Shown: one piece after another, positions 43,316 to 51,757 of the stretch
Numbering within the stretch: position 1 is the first letter of the stretch
Layout of the letters: every line of letters begins with the position of its first letter
From: Deltaproteobacteria bacterium
Lineage (GTDB): Bacteria > Acidobacteriota > Thermoanaerobaculia > Multivoradales > JAHZIX01
Length of the DNA: 64,000 bases
Direction of reading: 5' to 3'
NCBI GenBank assembly: GCA_022601195.1
Contig: JAHZIX010000044.1
Location: forward strand, 62,001 to 126,000
Notes under the pieces: model-generated
Told to the model about the DNA's origin: nothing
Database searches by the model: none
What the model saw: the letters and a program-made list of their open reading frames with translations, nothing else
Made by a program: the position numbers and the translations under genes

Positions 43316-43692
43316 TCTGCAGTTCTCCTTTTCAGACTATTTTTGTCTCGATTGTTGCCAGCAAGGAAAGTTCTCCCTTGGGCGTTCCGAAACCCTCAGA
43401 AGTCTTCCCTCTGAAAGCATGGTTTTGGGAGTGATCGCTGCCCGAACCGCACACGGCATAAGAAACGATGGCCTGCCGGTGCCATCTGGAAAGACAGAAA
43501 CTTCCCAGTGACTAACTGGCTGCAAGAGCCATGCCCATAAGCTCAAGAATCGTCCGCCAGCCGATTCCTCCTTCAACAATCATTTGTTGTCGAGAGTTTA
43601 CACCGACGGCAAAGGTTTTTGCCGAGAATTCTCACCGAAGGAAAAAGCCATTCCTACCGGGAAATTGGGGTACCCAGGGAAGATCTCCCAGC
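43316..43692. other. Gene-free interval between DUF4332 gene and ffh, with hairpins
   Basis: No gene is supported. Two small hairpins lie in the ffh 3' region: CGGCAAA (43607-43613)/TTTGCCG (43618-43624), and CAACAA/TTGTTG at 43573-43588. Neither has a T-run on the minus strand. They are weak candidates for the end of the ffh transcript. Confidence 0.4.
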
Positions 43693-45018
43693 TCACCCCA
43701 TCTTGCCTCCCATAGCTCGACGAAGCCACTTCCCCTGTGCCCCTTTCATCATCTTCTTCATCATCTTGTATTGCTTGAGGAGTCGATTGATCTCTGGCAC
43801 CGAAGTTCCCGAACCCTTGGCGATGCGCACTTTGCGGCTTCCGTTGAGAACTTGAGGAGTTCTTCTCTCTCGTGGCGTCATGGAGTTGATGATGGCCTCG
43901 ATGCGGCGAAATTGGCTCTCATCCACCTGCGCCGCATCCAAACCCCGCAGAGGTCCAGCCTTGGGCAGTAGCTTGAGCATGTCCGCTAAGGGGCCCATGC
44001 GCCGCATGGCTTTCAGTTGATCGCGCAGATCCTCGAGAGTGAACTCCTTGCGGACCATGCGCTTTGCCAGGCGCTCCGCTTCTCCCTTGTCGAGCCCTTG
44101 CTCCGCCTTCTCGATCAGGGACATAACGTCCCCCATACCGATCATGCGGCCAGCCATGCGCTTGGGATGAAAGAGTTCCAACTCATCCAGCTTCTCGCCG
44201 ACTCCCACGAAACGAATCGGTAGGCGGGTGACGGTGCGAATGGACAAGGCTGCACCGCCCCGCGAGTCGCCGTCGAGCTTGGTGAGAATCACCCCGGTAA
44301 GAGACAAAGCCTGGGCGAATTGCTCAGCACTTCGCACCGCGTCCTGACCGGTCATGGAATCCGCAACGAAGAAGATCTCCTGCGGGTCAAGAACGCCAAC
44401 CAGACGCTCCAACTCACCCATCAAGTCCGCGTCCACATGAAGCCGTCCGGCAGTGTCGAAAATCACCACATCGTTGCCGCGGTCCCGCGCCACTTTCAAC
44501 GCCCGACCCGCCAAATCCAAAACGGACTCACCAGCCTCCGGAGCTACAACTGGAACCTCGACCTGTGCTCCAACCTGAATCAGCTGCTCGACAGCCGCGG
44601 CCCGCTGGAGATCTCCAGCGACTAAAACCGGATGGCGCTGCTGTCCCTTCAGACGGCGCGCCAGCTTGCCGCTAGTAGTCGTTTTACCGGAACCTTGCAA
44701 GCCGCAAAGAACGATCACCGCAGGCCGCTTCTCAGGTCGAATCTCCTGCCCTTCTTCTCCGAGAAGGTCGGTCAGCTCGTCGCGGACGATCTTGATGACC
44801 TGCTGAGCTGCGGTCAGACTAGAAAGGACGTCTTGCCCCAGCGCCTTCTCACGAACGCGCTCGATAAATGGCTTGACGACTCGGATATGTACATCCGCCT
44901 CTAGAAGGGCCAGACGAATCTGCCGCAAAGCAGACTTCAGCGTCTCTTCCGTGACACGGCCTTCACCTCGCAGGTTGCGAAATACGTTGCCGAGCTTTTC
45001 TTGCAATCCGTCGAACAT
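43693..45018 (-). CDS. ffh: Signal recognition particle GTPase Ffh (SRP54)
   Basis: Co-translational targeting GTPase, 441 aa. N domain (MFDGLQEKLGNVFRNLRGEGRVTEE), G domain with P-loop GLQGSGKTTTSGKLA, VIFDTAGRLHVD, ILTKLDGDSRGG and the VGVGEKLDELELFHP closing loop, then the Met-rich M domain (FTLEDLRDQLKAMRRMGPLADML; LKQYKMMKKMMKG). The 4.5S RNA gene is not in the window. Expected neighbour rpsP is displaced by 4.4 kb of inserted genes. Confidence 0.99.
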   Translation of the reverse strand: MFDGLQEKLGNVFRNLRGEGRVTEETLKSALRQIRLALLEADVHIRVVKPFIERVREKALGQDVLSSLTAAQQVIKIVRDELTDLLGEEGQEIRPEKRPAVIVLCGLQGSGKTTTSGKLARRLKGQQRHPVLVAGDLQRAAAVEQLIQVGAQVEVPVVAPEAGESVLDLAGRALKVARDRGNDVVIFDTAGRLHVDADLMGELERLVGVLDPQEIFFVADSMTGQDAVRSAEQFAQALSLTGVILTKLDGDSRGGAALSIRTVTRLPIRFVGVGEKLDELELFHPKRMAGRMIGMGDVMSLIEKAEQGLDKGEAERLAKRMVRKEFTLEDLRDQLKAMRRMGPLADMLKLLPKAGPLRGLDAAQVDESQFRRIEAIINSMTPRERRTPQVLNGSRKVRIAKGSGTSVPEINRLLKQYKMMKKMMKGAQGKWLRRAMGGKMG

Positions 45019-45198
45019 GCTTGAACCTCGCAGGAATTTCAGGGCTGGAGCGAAATCGAGAGCACCAACCTCCGAATGCTAGTCGAGCTGCCTCCTCATC
45101 GCAACGCTGAAACGTGCAAAGATAGCGTTCGCTTCCCAAGGAATTCCGGAGCAGCCCCATGGGCTCGCCTGAACCGTCTCATCTTCGAGGATTCACGG

Positions 45199-46458
45199 AT
45201 GTCCGAGATCAAATTCTGGAGCAGTTGCATCGACCGCTTCCTGCGCTACGTAACCTTTGACACTCAGAGCGCTGAAACGACGGACTCGTTTCCCAGCACA
45301 TCGAAACAACTCGAGCTACTCCGTCACCTCGCCGATGAGCTCTGGCAACTAGGCCTACAGGAAGTCTCCCTGGACGAATTCGGATACGTGATGGGTACGA
45401 TTCCTGCGACGACCGAAAAGGAGAACGTCCCGACCATCGGCTTCCTTGCCCATGTGGACACCTCTCCGGAAATGAGTGGCGAGGGTGTCAAGCCAATTCT
45501 TCACTTCAACTATCAGGGCCAAGATCTAGTACTCCCGGACAGTCCCAGTACCGTTCTTCGTTTGAGCGATTGCCCAGAGCTTCGGGATGAGATTGGAAGA
45601 GACATCATCACCGCCTCCGGCACCACCCTCCTAGGCGCCGATGACAAAGCTGGCATTGCGGAGATTCTGGGCGCCGCTGAGTTCCTCATGGCTCACCCGG
45701 AAATCCCTCACGGTACCTTGCGAATCGCCTTTTCCCCAGACGAAGAGGTCGGCAGAGGCATGGAGCATTTTTCCGTCTCTCGGTTCGGAGCCCAATACGC
45801 CTACACCCTAGATGGCGGAGGTGCCGGCGAGCTCGAGAGCGAAACATTCTGCGCGGATACCCTGACCCTGATCTTCCATGGCTTCAACACCCACCCAGGA
45901 TACGCCAAGGGAAAGATGGTCAATTCCCTCAAGGTAGCCGCCGACTTCATCAATCGATTGCCCAAAGACGGGCTGGCGCCGGAGACGACGGAAGGGTTTG
46001 ATGGCTACGTGCATCCGAATATTGCTGAGGCAAGCGTCGAACGGACTGCGATCCGATTTCTCATCCGAGATTTCGACGAGAAAGGCCTGGTGCAAAAGGA
46101 AGCGTATCTAGAAGGCCTGGCTCGACAGACAGCTGCCGATTGGCCCGGCACGACCATCGAGCTGAAAGTCGAAGAGTCCTACCGCAACATGCGCACCGTG
46201 CTGGATCAGCACCCGCAAGTCATCTCCTTCGCTGAGCAGGCCATTCGCCGCACCGGGCTGGAGGTCAAAAGATCTCCGATCCGAGGTGGCACGGACGGCT
46301 CCCGACTGAGCTTCATGGGAATTCCAACTCCGAATTTGTTTTCCGGGCAGCACAACATCCACTCGCGCCTCGAATGGGCCTCGGTCTTCGAGATGCACAA
46401 GGCCGTAGAGGTCATCATCGAGCTGGCAAAACTCTGGGAGGAGAGCACTGGAACCTAG
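45199..46458 (+). CDS. pepT: Peptidase T (tripeptide aminopeptidase)
   Basis: M20B zinc exopeptidase removing N-terminal residues from tripeptides; 419 aa. Motifs: FLRYVTFDTQSAE, IGFLAHVDTSPEMSGEGVKP (zinc His, Asp), TTLLGADDKAGIAEIL (bridging Asp), FSPDEEVGRGMEHF (catalytic Glu-Glu), YTLDGGGAGELESETF and RGGTDGSRLSFMGIPTPNLFSGQHNIHS (last His). ATG 45199 is preferred over an upstream open stretch because the family starts here and GAGGA precedes it by about 9 bases. Divergent from ffh. Confidence 0.96.
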   Translation: MSEIKFWSSCIDRFLRYVTFDTQSAETTDSFPSTSKQLELLRHLADELWQLGLQEVSLDEFGYVMGTIPATTEKENVPTIGFLAHVDTSPEMSGEGVKPILHFNYQGQDLVLPDSPSTVLRLSDCPELRDEIGRDIITASGTTLLGADDKAGIAEILGAAEFLMAHPEIPHGTLRIAFSPDEEVGRGMEHFSVSRFGAQYAYTLDGGGAGELESETFCADTLTLIFHGFNTHPGYAKGKMVNSLKVAADFINRLPKDGLAPETTEGFDGYVHPNIAEASVERTAIRFLIRDFDEKGLVQKEAYLEGLARQTAADWPGTTIELKVEESYRNMRTVLDQHPQVISFAEQAIRRTGLEVKRSPIRGGTDGSRLSFMGIPTPNLFSGQHNIHSRLEWASVFEMHKAVEVIIELAKLWEESTGT

Positions 46459-46527
46459 GCGGTGATTCCCTAGCCTAGGCCTTCCCTTGGGCAAGGATTC
46501 CGCCCTGTCCCCTGCCCCTAGAAAACC

Positions 46528-49062
46528 ATGGCCCCTCGAAGTATGTGGCCCTCGACCGCCGCCCAGCTCGCGGAGATTCTTGACGCAGAGTTGGTCGGTA
46601 CCCCACAGGCGAGGGTCGAAGGCATTTCCACCGACTCGCGCGCCGGGATTCGCTCCACGGATGTATTTCTTGGCCTTCCCGGCCTCCACTTCGATGGTGG
46701 CCGTTTCGCGACCTCTGCTCTCCGACAAGGGGCCGCCGTCGCCATCGTGGCCCACGAGACCCCGGTGAGGTCTGCCCCGGGCAAAGCAATTCTCTACGTT
46801 TCCAATCCCCTCGCCGCCTTGCAAACCTTGGCTGCTGAAGCGCGGCAGCGTTTCAAAGGCATCGTCGTGGCCATTACGGGCAGCAATGGCAAGACCACCG
46901 TCAAAGGCATGATGCGCCAAGCCCTAGCCCCAAGCCACCGCCTCTATGCCAGCCCCCGCTCCTACAACTCCCAGGTCGGAGTCGCTCTCTCCCTCTTGCG
47001 AATCGACCCGGAGGCAGCAATCGCCCTCATCGAGTGCGGGATCAGCCTACCGGGAGAGATGGAGCTATTGGAACGAATGGTCCGCCCCGACTGCGGCATC
47101 CTGACCTCGATTGGTGACGCTCATCAGGAAGGTCTGGGGAACCGGCGGGTCACAGCACAAGAAAAAGCCAGCCTGTTTCGGAACCTGAAGAGACAGCGAG
47201 CTGAACACGGACCTAAACACGAAACTGGGCAAGGAGGCTGGGTCTTGACCCCTGCCGAGGAGACGTTGGCAATCGAAGCCTTGCGCTCTTTAGGCGCTAC
47301 GGTGATCTCCGTTGGGGCTAAGGAATCTCTCTTTCGGTGCCAATTCGATTCCATTCCGCCTTCCCTACGCTGGCACGACGAGCGGATTCCCTTGACGCTA
47401 CCCCTTGCCTCGACCTTCTTGCTCACGGACGCTGCTCTGGCCGCTGCCGGGGCTCTCCTCCTAGGAGGCGATAGCTCTGCCATCGGCGAGGGGCTAGCGG
47501 CCTGGACGCCAGCCCCCATGCGCCTGGAGATGAGCCGGACCCCAAGGGGAATCCTACTCATCAACGACGCTTACACCGCAGATCCGACAAGTGTCGAAGC
47601 AGCCCTTCAGGTGCTCCACAACGAAGATACCGGCGGAGCCTCCATCGCCGTCCTGGCCGGTATGGCCCAACTGGGCTCGGCTCGCATCGAGGCCCACGAG
47701 CGGGTTGGGCAACGAGTTGTAGAGCTCAACATCGACCACCTGATCGGCGTTGGTGAAGGGGGTAGAGAGATCGTCGAAGCAGCCCGTGTAGCAGGTCTCC
47801 CCATGGCACGTACCCATCTTGCGGCAAACACCTCTCAGGCCTCCTGGGTATTGGAAGAGCTGTGCCGTCCGGGAGATCGGGTACTGCTCAAAGGGAGCCG
47901 GCCGGAAGGGCTGGAACGCATCGCCGCAAATCTCTTTGAAGCTCTCGCTCCAGCCCGCCTGTACGTCGATCTAGATGCCGTCGTCGCCAACTACCGAGCC
48001 ATTCAAAAGCATGTCGGCCCGGGCACCGGGGTCATGGCCGTGGTCAAAAGTTTCGGCTACGGGATTGACGCTGTCCGCATCGCACGATCCCTCGAGACCG
48101 CTGGCATCGACTACCTAGCGGTGGCTTACGCCGACGAAGGGGTCGAGCTGCGGGACAACGGCATCACCCTTCCTGTCCTGGTGCAGAACATATTGGCGAC
48201 GGAGTCCGAGAAAATCGTCCGTTACGGCCTGACGGCCCAAGTGTCCAGCGCAGACCAGATCGATGGGCTGGAATTGGAGGCCAGGGCTCAGCAGATGCCG
48301 GTACGCCTCCATCTCAAGATCGATACCGGCATGGATCGAGCCGGAACCACTCTCGAAGAGGTGGAGGCTCTCCTGAGCAACGTCCGGGCTTCTTCTTGGT
48401 TGTCCCTAGAAGGGCTGATGACTCATTTCGCTGCTGCCGACGATCCAGCCCAAGACGATTTCACGAGAGCTCAGATTGCCCATTTCGAAAACGCCCGAGT
48501 CGCCCTTCGCCGAGCGGGAGAACAACCTCGCTGGGAGCACGCGGCCAATAGTGCTGCTCTGATTCGTTTTCCTGAAGCTCACTACTCGTTGGTACGCGCC
48601 GGCCTCTCTCTCTTGGGCTATTGCCAAATACCCGGAGCCGACATCCTGCCCCAGCTTCCCGCCTTGCGTTTCGTCACCCAGGTCATTGCGGTCAAGACGA
48701 TCCCAGCCGGCGGAGCCGTTGGCTATGGAAGGACCTTTCGAGCCGGTGACCATCCCCTCAAGGTGGCGTTGGTCGCCATCGGCTACAACGACGGCTACCC
48801 CTGGGCCCTCTCCAACCGCGGTTGGATGCGTCTGGGGGACCAGCGATGCCCAGTGGTGGGGAGGGTCTCCATGGACGTCACCCAGATCGATGTTTCTCGT
48901 CTCGACAGGGAACCTCGGCCCGGGGATGAGGTGACCGTTTTTGGCCCCGACGAAAAAGATCCCTCTCTGCTGGATTTAGCTCGACTCGCCGGAACCATCC
49001 CCTACGAGATGTTGACCCGCATTTCGTCGCGAGTACGCCGCATCTTTCGCTCTAGCTCCTAG
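46528..49062 (+). CDS. Bifunctional MurF ligase / alanine racemase
   Basis: An 844-aa fusion. Residues 1-470 are MurF, adding D-Ala-D-Ala to UDP-MurNAc-tripeptide: ISTDSRAG substrate loop, ATP loop ITGSNGKTTVKGMM, IECGISLPGEME, TSIGDAHQEGLGN, INDAYTADPTSVEAAL. Residues about 475-844 are a PLP alanine racemase: LYVDLDAVVANYRAI, the PLP lysine in AVVKSFGYG, LKIDTGMDRAG, YSLVRAGLSLLGY, and the catalytic tyrosine in AVGYGRTFRAG with a final GRVSMDVTQIDV. The two activities give consecutive inputs to D-Ala-D-Ala wall synthesis. The fusion is well known in Bacteroidota. The last 11 bases overlap the convergent arylsulfotransferase gene. Confidence 0.95.
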   Translation: MAPRSMWPSTAAQLAEILDAELVGTPQARVEGISTDSRAGIRSTDVFLGLPGLHFDGGRFATSALRQGAAVAIVAHETPVRSAPGKAILYVSNPLAALQTLAAEARQRFKGIVVAITGSNGKTTVKGMMRQALAPSHRLYASPRSYNSQVGVALSLLRIDPEAAIALIECGISLPGEMELLERMVRPDCGILTSIGDAHQEGLGNRRVTAQEKASLFRNLKRQRAEHGPKHETGQGGWVLTPAEETLAIEALRSLGATVISVGAKESLFRCQFDSIPPSLRWHDERIPLTLPLASTFLLTDAALAAAGALLLGGDSSAIGEGLAAWTPAPMRLEMSRTPRGILLINDAYTADPTSVEAALQVLHNEDTGGASIAVLAGMAQLGSARIEAHERVGQRVVELNIDHLIGVGEGGREIVEAARVAGLPMARTHLAANTSQASWVLEELCRPGDRVLLKGSRPEGLERIAANLFEALAPARLYVDLDAVVANYRAIQKHVGPGTGVMAVVKSFGYGIDAVRIARSLETAGIDYLAVAYADEGVELRDNGITLPVLVQNILATESEKIVRYGLTAQVSSADQIDGLELEARAQQMPVRLHLKIDTGMDRAGTTLEEVEALLSNVRASSWLSLEGLMTHFAAADDPAQDDFTRAQIAHFENARVALRRAGEQPRWEHAANSAALIRFPEAHYSLVRAGLSLLGYCQIPGADILPQLPALRFVTQVIAVKTIPAGGAVGYGRTFRAGDHPLKVALVAIGYNDGYPWALSNRGWMRLGDQRCPVVGRVSMDVTQIDVSRLDREPRPGDEVTVFGPDEKDPSLLDLARLAGTIPYEMLTRISSRVRRIFRSSS

Positions 49063-50395
49063 AGCGATCCGAGCCCTGAAAAGGAAAATCAATCGGCAAC
49101 CGCACCAGCTCGAAGAGAGTTGCCACTAGCTCTCCTTCCCGGCCTGCCCGGTGGGGATTGATGAACTCCCAAACCACCTGCCCCTCTGGGCTTACCTCCA
49201 GCGCTCTCCCAGCTTCCGACTCCGTGATCAAGGTATTGCCATTGGCTAACCGCTGGCTGGTGCCCAAGGTGCGGGAGTGAAGCTGCTGAGCCTTGGTCCC
49301 TCCGTAGCTCCAGACGAACCTCTGCGTCGTTGGGTCGATCTCAACGACCCGAGACCTGCGGCCTCCGGGGCCGAGATTGTCGAACACGAGGAGATGACCG
49401 TTGGCGAGAAACTCCGGCTGGTGCTGCTTTCGCCACAACCCGCTCAAGGCCCAAACGATCTTCTCTTTTCGCGGATCGAGAATTGCCACGGTGTTGAGTT
49501 GCAGCACAGAGATCAGCAAATTCCCGTCACCGAAGGCCTCCCCCAGATGGGCCAATTTGCCATCCAAGCGGCCTAGCGTATTGGTGTGGAAGATATCTCC
49601 ATGGCGCACTGAGCGGCTGGCCACTAAGGGACGGTAAGGAGATTTTTCGAAGGCTTCGAGGATAGAAAATTGCCGCCGAACCTGCCCGGAGGGATCCAGC
49701 ACCGTCACTAGATCTTCGAGGATCCGTTTCTCCCGATGCATTCGTGGAACCAATCCTTGGCGACGATCGAGGACCCAGATATCTCCTTCGGGATCAACGA
49801 AAAGATCGTGGTGGACATCACTGCGATAGGTCCAGAGCAGGTTCGAATCCCGATCTAATTTGACCAAGCCTACCGTCTCAAAAATTGCTAGGAGATCGCC
49901 GTTGGGATACAGATAGGCGCGACGCCAATAGTCCAGCTCGGAGAAGCGCTCGAGCTTCCGCAATTCCGGCCACACTCGACCTAGGGGGTGGCGCCAGCGG
50001 TGCAGGGGCTTTCCCTCCATGTCCATGAGGACAGCTTCTGCATCGTGCCCCGAAACGTAGAAGTTGAGCCCTGCTGCCGCTTTTCCGGACTCGTAAACGG
50101 TCACTGCAGACGCAGCACCTGCTCTCTGATAACCCTGCAAGTAGGGGATGGCCCGAAGCTCCTCCGAGGCCGCGACGCTCGCCGATGGCGATTCCGCGCG
50201 GCGCGCACGAGCTGGTCGCCGAGGTGTCTCGGCGTCGCTGCCCGTCGCCTCGGAGGCGGCTCGTGCCGAAGCGATCCCTTCGGCAGAGGACTCTTCTCCA
50301 GAGGGCAGCGTCCACCAGCGAACCCCATAGCCCGCCGTGAAGGCCAAGGCCAAAAACAGGAATAGGATCGCAGATCGGGCGGTTTTAGACTTCAT
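49052..50395 (-). CDS. Arylsulfotransferase (ASST)-like beta-propeller protein, exported
   Basis: A 447-aa protein with a signal or anchor (residues 8-22; AILFLFLALAFTAGY), a Ser/Ala/Arg-rich linker (to about 85) and a six-bladed propeller of the arylsulfotransferase type. Blade motifs include YLYPNGDLLAIFETVGLVKLD, TYRSDVHHDLFVDPEGDIWVLD, HTNTLGRLDG, QHQPEFLANGHLLVFDN and TSQRLANGNTLITESEAGRALE. Conserved histidines in VHHDL and QHQPE are candidates for the active-site pair; ASST uses a sulfated His intermediate. A non-catalytic propeller is possible. Tail-to-tail overlap with the MurF-Alr gene by 11 bp. Confidence 0.78.
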   Translation of the reverse strand: MKSKTARSAILFLFLALAFTAGYGVRWWTLPSGEESSAEGIASARAASEATGSDAETPRRPARARRAESPSASVAASEELRAIPYLQGYQRAGAASAVTVYESGKAAAGLNFYVSGHDAEAVLMDMEGKPLHRWRHPLGRVWPELRKLERFSELDYWRRAYLYPNGDLLAIFETVGLVKLDRDSNLLWTYRSDVHHDLFVDPEGDIWVLDRRQGLVPRMHREKRILEDLVTVLDPSGQVRRQFSILEAFEKSPYRPLVASRSVRHGDIFHTNTLGRLDGKLAHLGEAFGDGNLLISVLQLNTVAILDPRKEKIVWALSGLWRKQHQPEFLANGHLLVFDNLGPGGRRSRVVEIDPTTQRFVWSYGGTKAQQLHSRTLGTSQRLANGNTLITESEAGRALEVSPEGQVVWEFINPHRAGREGELVATLFELVRLPIDFPFQGSDRSRS

Positions 50396-50630
50396 CGCTC
50401 TGATGCATTGTCTTCGACCTTCGCCCCGAAGACCAGCAGTCTCCCCTTAGCCGACTTTCTAGTGACAGGAGGCTACGGGGAAAATGCCCCCAAAAAGGGT
50501 CATCAAAATTCAAACTCGCAGCACTCTGCTCCGTAGAGATGCAGGGCAAAGCAGAGCCTTTAGCCTTCTCGACGGTCGAGCCACTCTAGAGCTCAGCTGA
50601 CAACCAAGCAGCCACACTGAAAGGATCACC

Positions 50631-51506
50631 ATGGACTCGCTAAGCCCGCATTTCTCACTGCGACCGGTTTACCGAAGGAGGATAGCCTCCGTGGTCTTGG
50701 CTGTCAGTTGCTCTTGGCTGGTCAACCCAACCGCCTATTCCCTCGAGGGGCCACCCGGTCTTTCGACGGAAGCCGAGCTGGCCCTAGAGGTCGCCGAGGC
50801 CCCCTGCGCCGACCGCAAACGACTGGATTCCGTTCGCGACCTATTCCAGAAGATGGGGGCTGCTGCGGAAGATATTGCTGTTCACAAGCAGCGCCGAGTC
50901 AGCAATCTCTCGGTCACCTTGCCAGGCGCCTCTCCCGAAAGCGAAAAAATCGTCATAGGCGCCCACTACGACAAAGTCATCCCAGGCTGTGGGGCAGTCG
51001 ACAATTGGAGCGGTATCGTCATCCTCGCCCACCTGTATCGAGCTCTCAAAGAGATTCCGAGAGCCAAGACTCTGGTCTTTGTCGCTTTTGGTCGGGAGGA
51101 GCAAGGACTCCGAGGCTCCAAGGCCATGGTCCAGCAGCTCAGCGAAGCAGAAGTGGCAAACCACTGTGCCATGATCAATCTCGATAGCTTCGGCATGAGC
51201 TGGCCTCAAGTTGCTACGAACCTCTCGACCGACTCTCTCGGAGAGCTTGCCGCTGACCTAGCTGAGCAGATGAATATGCAATTTTCCCAGCAACCTGTCG
51301 ATGGAGGCTCCGACTCCACGTCCTTTCTCCGGCGAGGCATTCCAGCCATGACTCTGCATGCCTTGGGAAAAGACTTCGACAAGATTATTCATACCCATCG
51401 AGACCGCGCCAACCAGGTCCAGCCCACCAGCCTTTACCTCGGCTATCGGTTGGCTCTAACGCTCGTCTTGGCGGTCGACCAAAAGCCCTGTGGTGCTTGG
51501 AGATGA
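50631..51506 (+). CDS. M28-family zinc aminopeptidase, exported
   Basis: A 291-aa dizinc exopeptidase. A signal peptide (residues 15-38; RRRIASVVLAVSCSWLVNP) is followed by the catalytic domain. Metal and catalytic residues are in VIGAHYDKV (His), GAVDNWSG (bridging Asp), FGREEQGLRGSK (catalytic and metal Glu), INLDSFG (Asp) and IIHTHRDRAN (last His). Cys residues at the N- and C-termini may form a disulfide. AGGA lies 6 bases before the ATG. Tricorn protease follows 251 bp downstream on the same strand, consistent with a peptide-degradation cluster. Confidence 0.93.
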   Translation: MDSLSPHFSLRPVYRRRIASVVLAVSCSWLVNPTAYSLEGPPGLSTEAELALEVAEAPCADRKRLDSVRDLFQKMGAAAEDIAVHKQRRVSNLSVTLPGASPESEKIVIGAHYDKVIPGCGAVDNWSGIVILAHLYRALKEIPRAKTLVFVAFGREEQGLRGSKAMVQQLSEAEVANHCAMINLDSFGMSWPQVATNLSTDSLGELAADLAEQMNMQFSQQPVDGGSDSTSFLRRGIPAMTLHALGKDFDKIIHTHRDRANQVQPTSLYLGYRLALTLVLAVDQKPCGAWR

Positions 51507-51757
51507 ATATGCTCCCACTATTTTCCCTGAACAAGACTCGGCGACAGAGGCCCGAAGCAAACTCGAGATTTGTCGAGGATTTCGCGACGTCGACTCGTCG
51601 AAAGAGGACCACTCTTCGCCGGAGAGAGTTTCACCGCAAGGGCCTAGGGTTGGTTCGAACCTCGCGACGGCCTGTTAGACTCTCGCCTTTGTTCCGGCTG
51701 GCGCCTCGTTCAAAACACGACTCGCCATTTTCGTCGCCATTTTGGAAGGAGCCCCGA

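Noticed and set aside
49840-49860. GGTTCGAATCCCG suggesting a tRNA T-arm
   Set aside because: Lies inside the arylsulfotransferase-like coding frame and has no cloverleaf context.
51650-51670. T-loop-like GGTTCGAACC suggesting a tRNA
   Set aside because: Simple palindrome; no acceptor, D or anticodon arms can be drawn around it.
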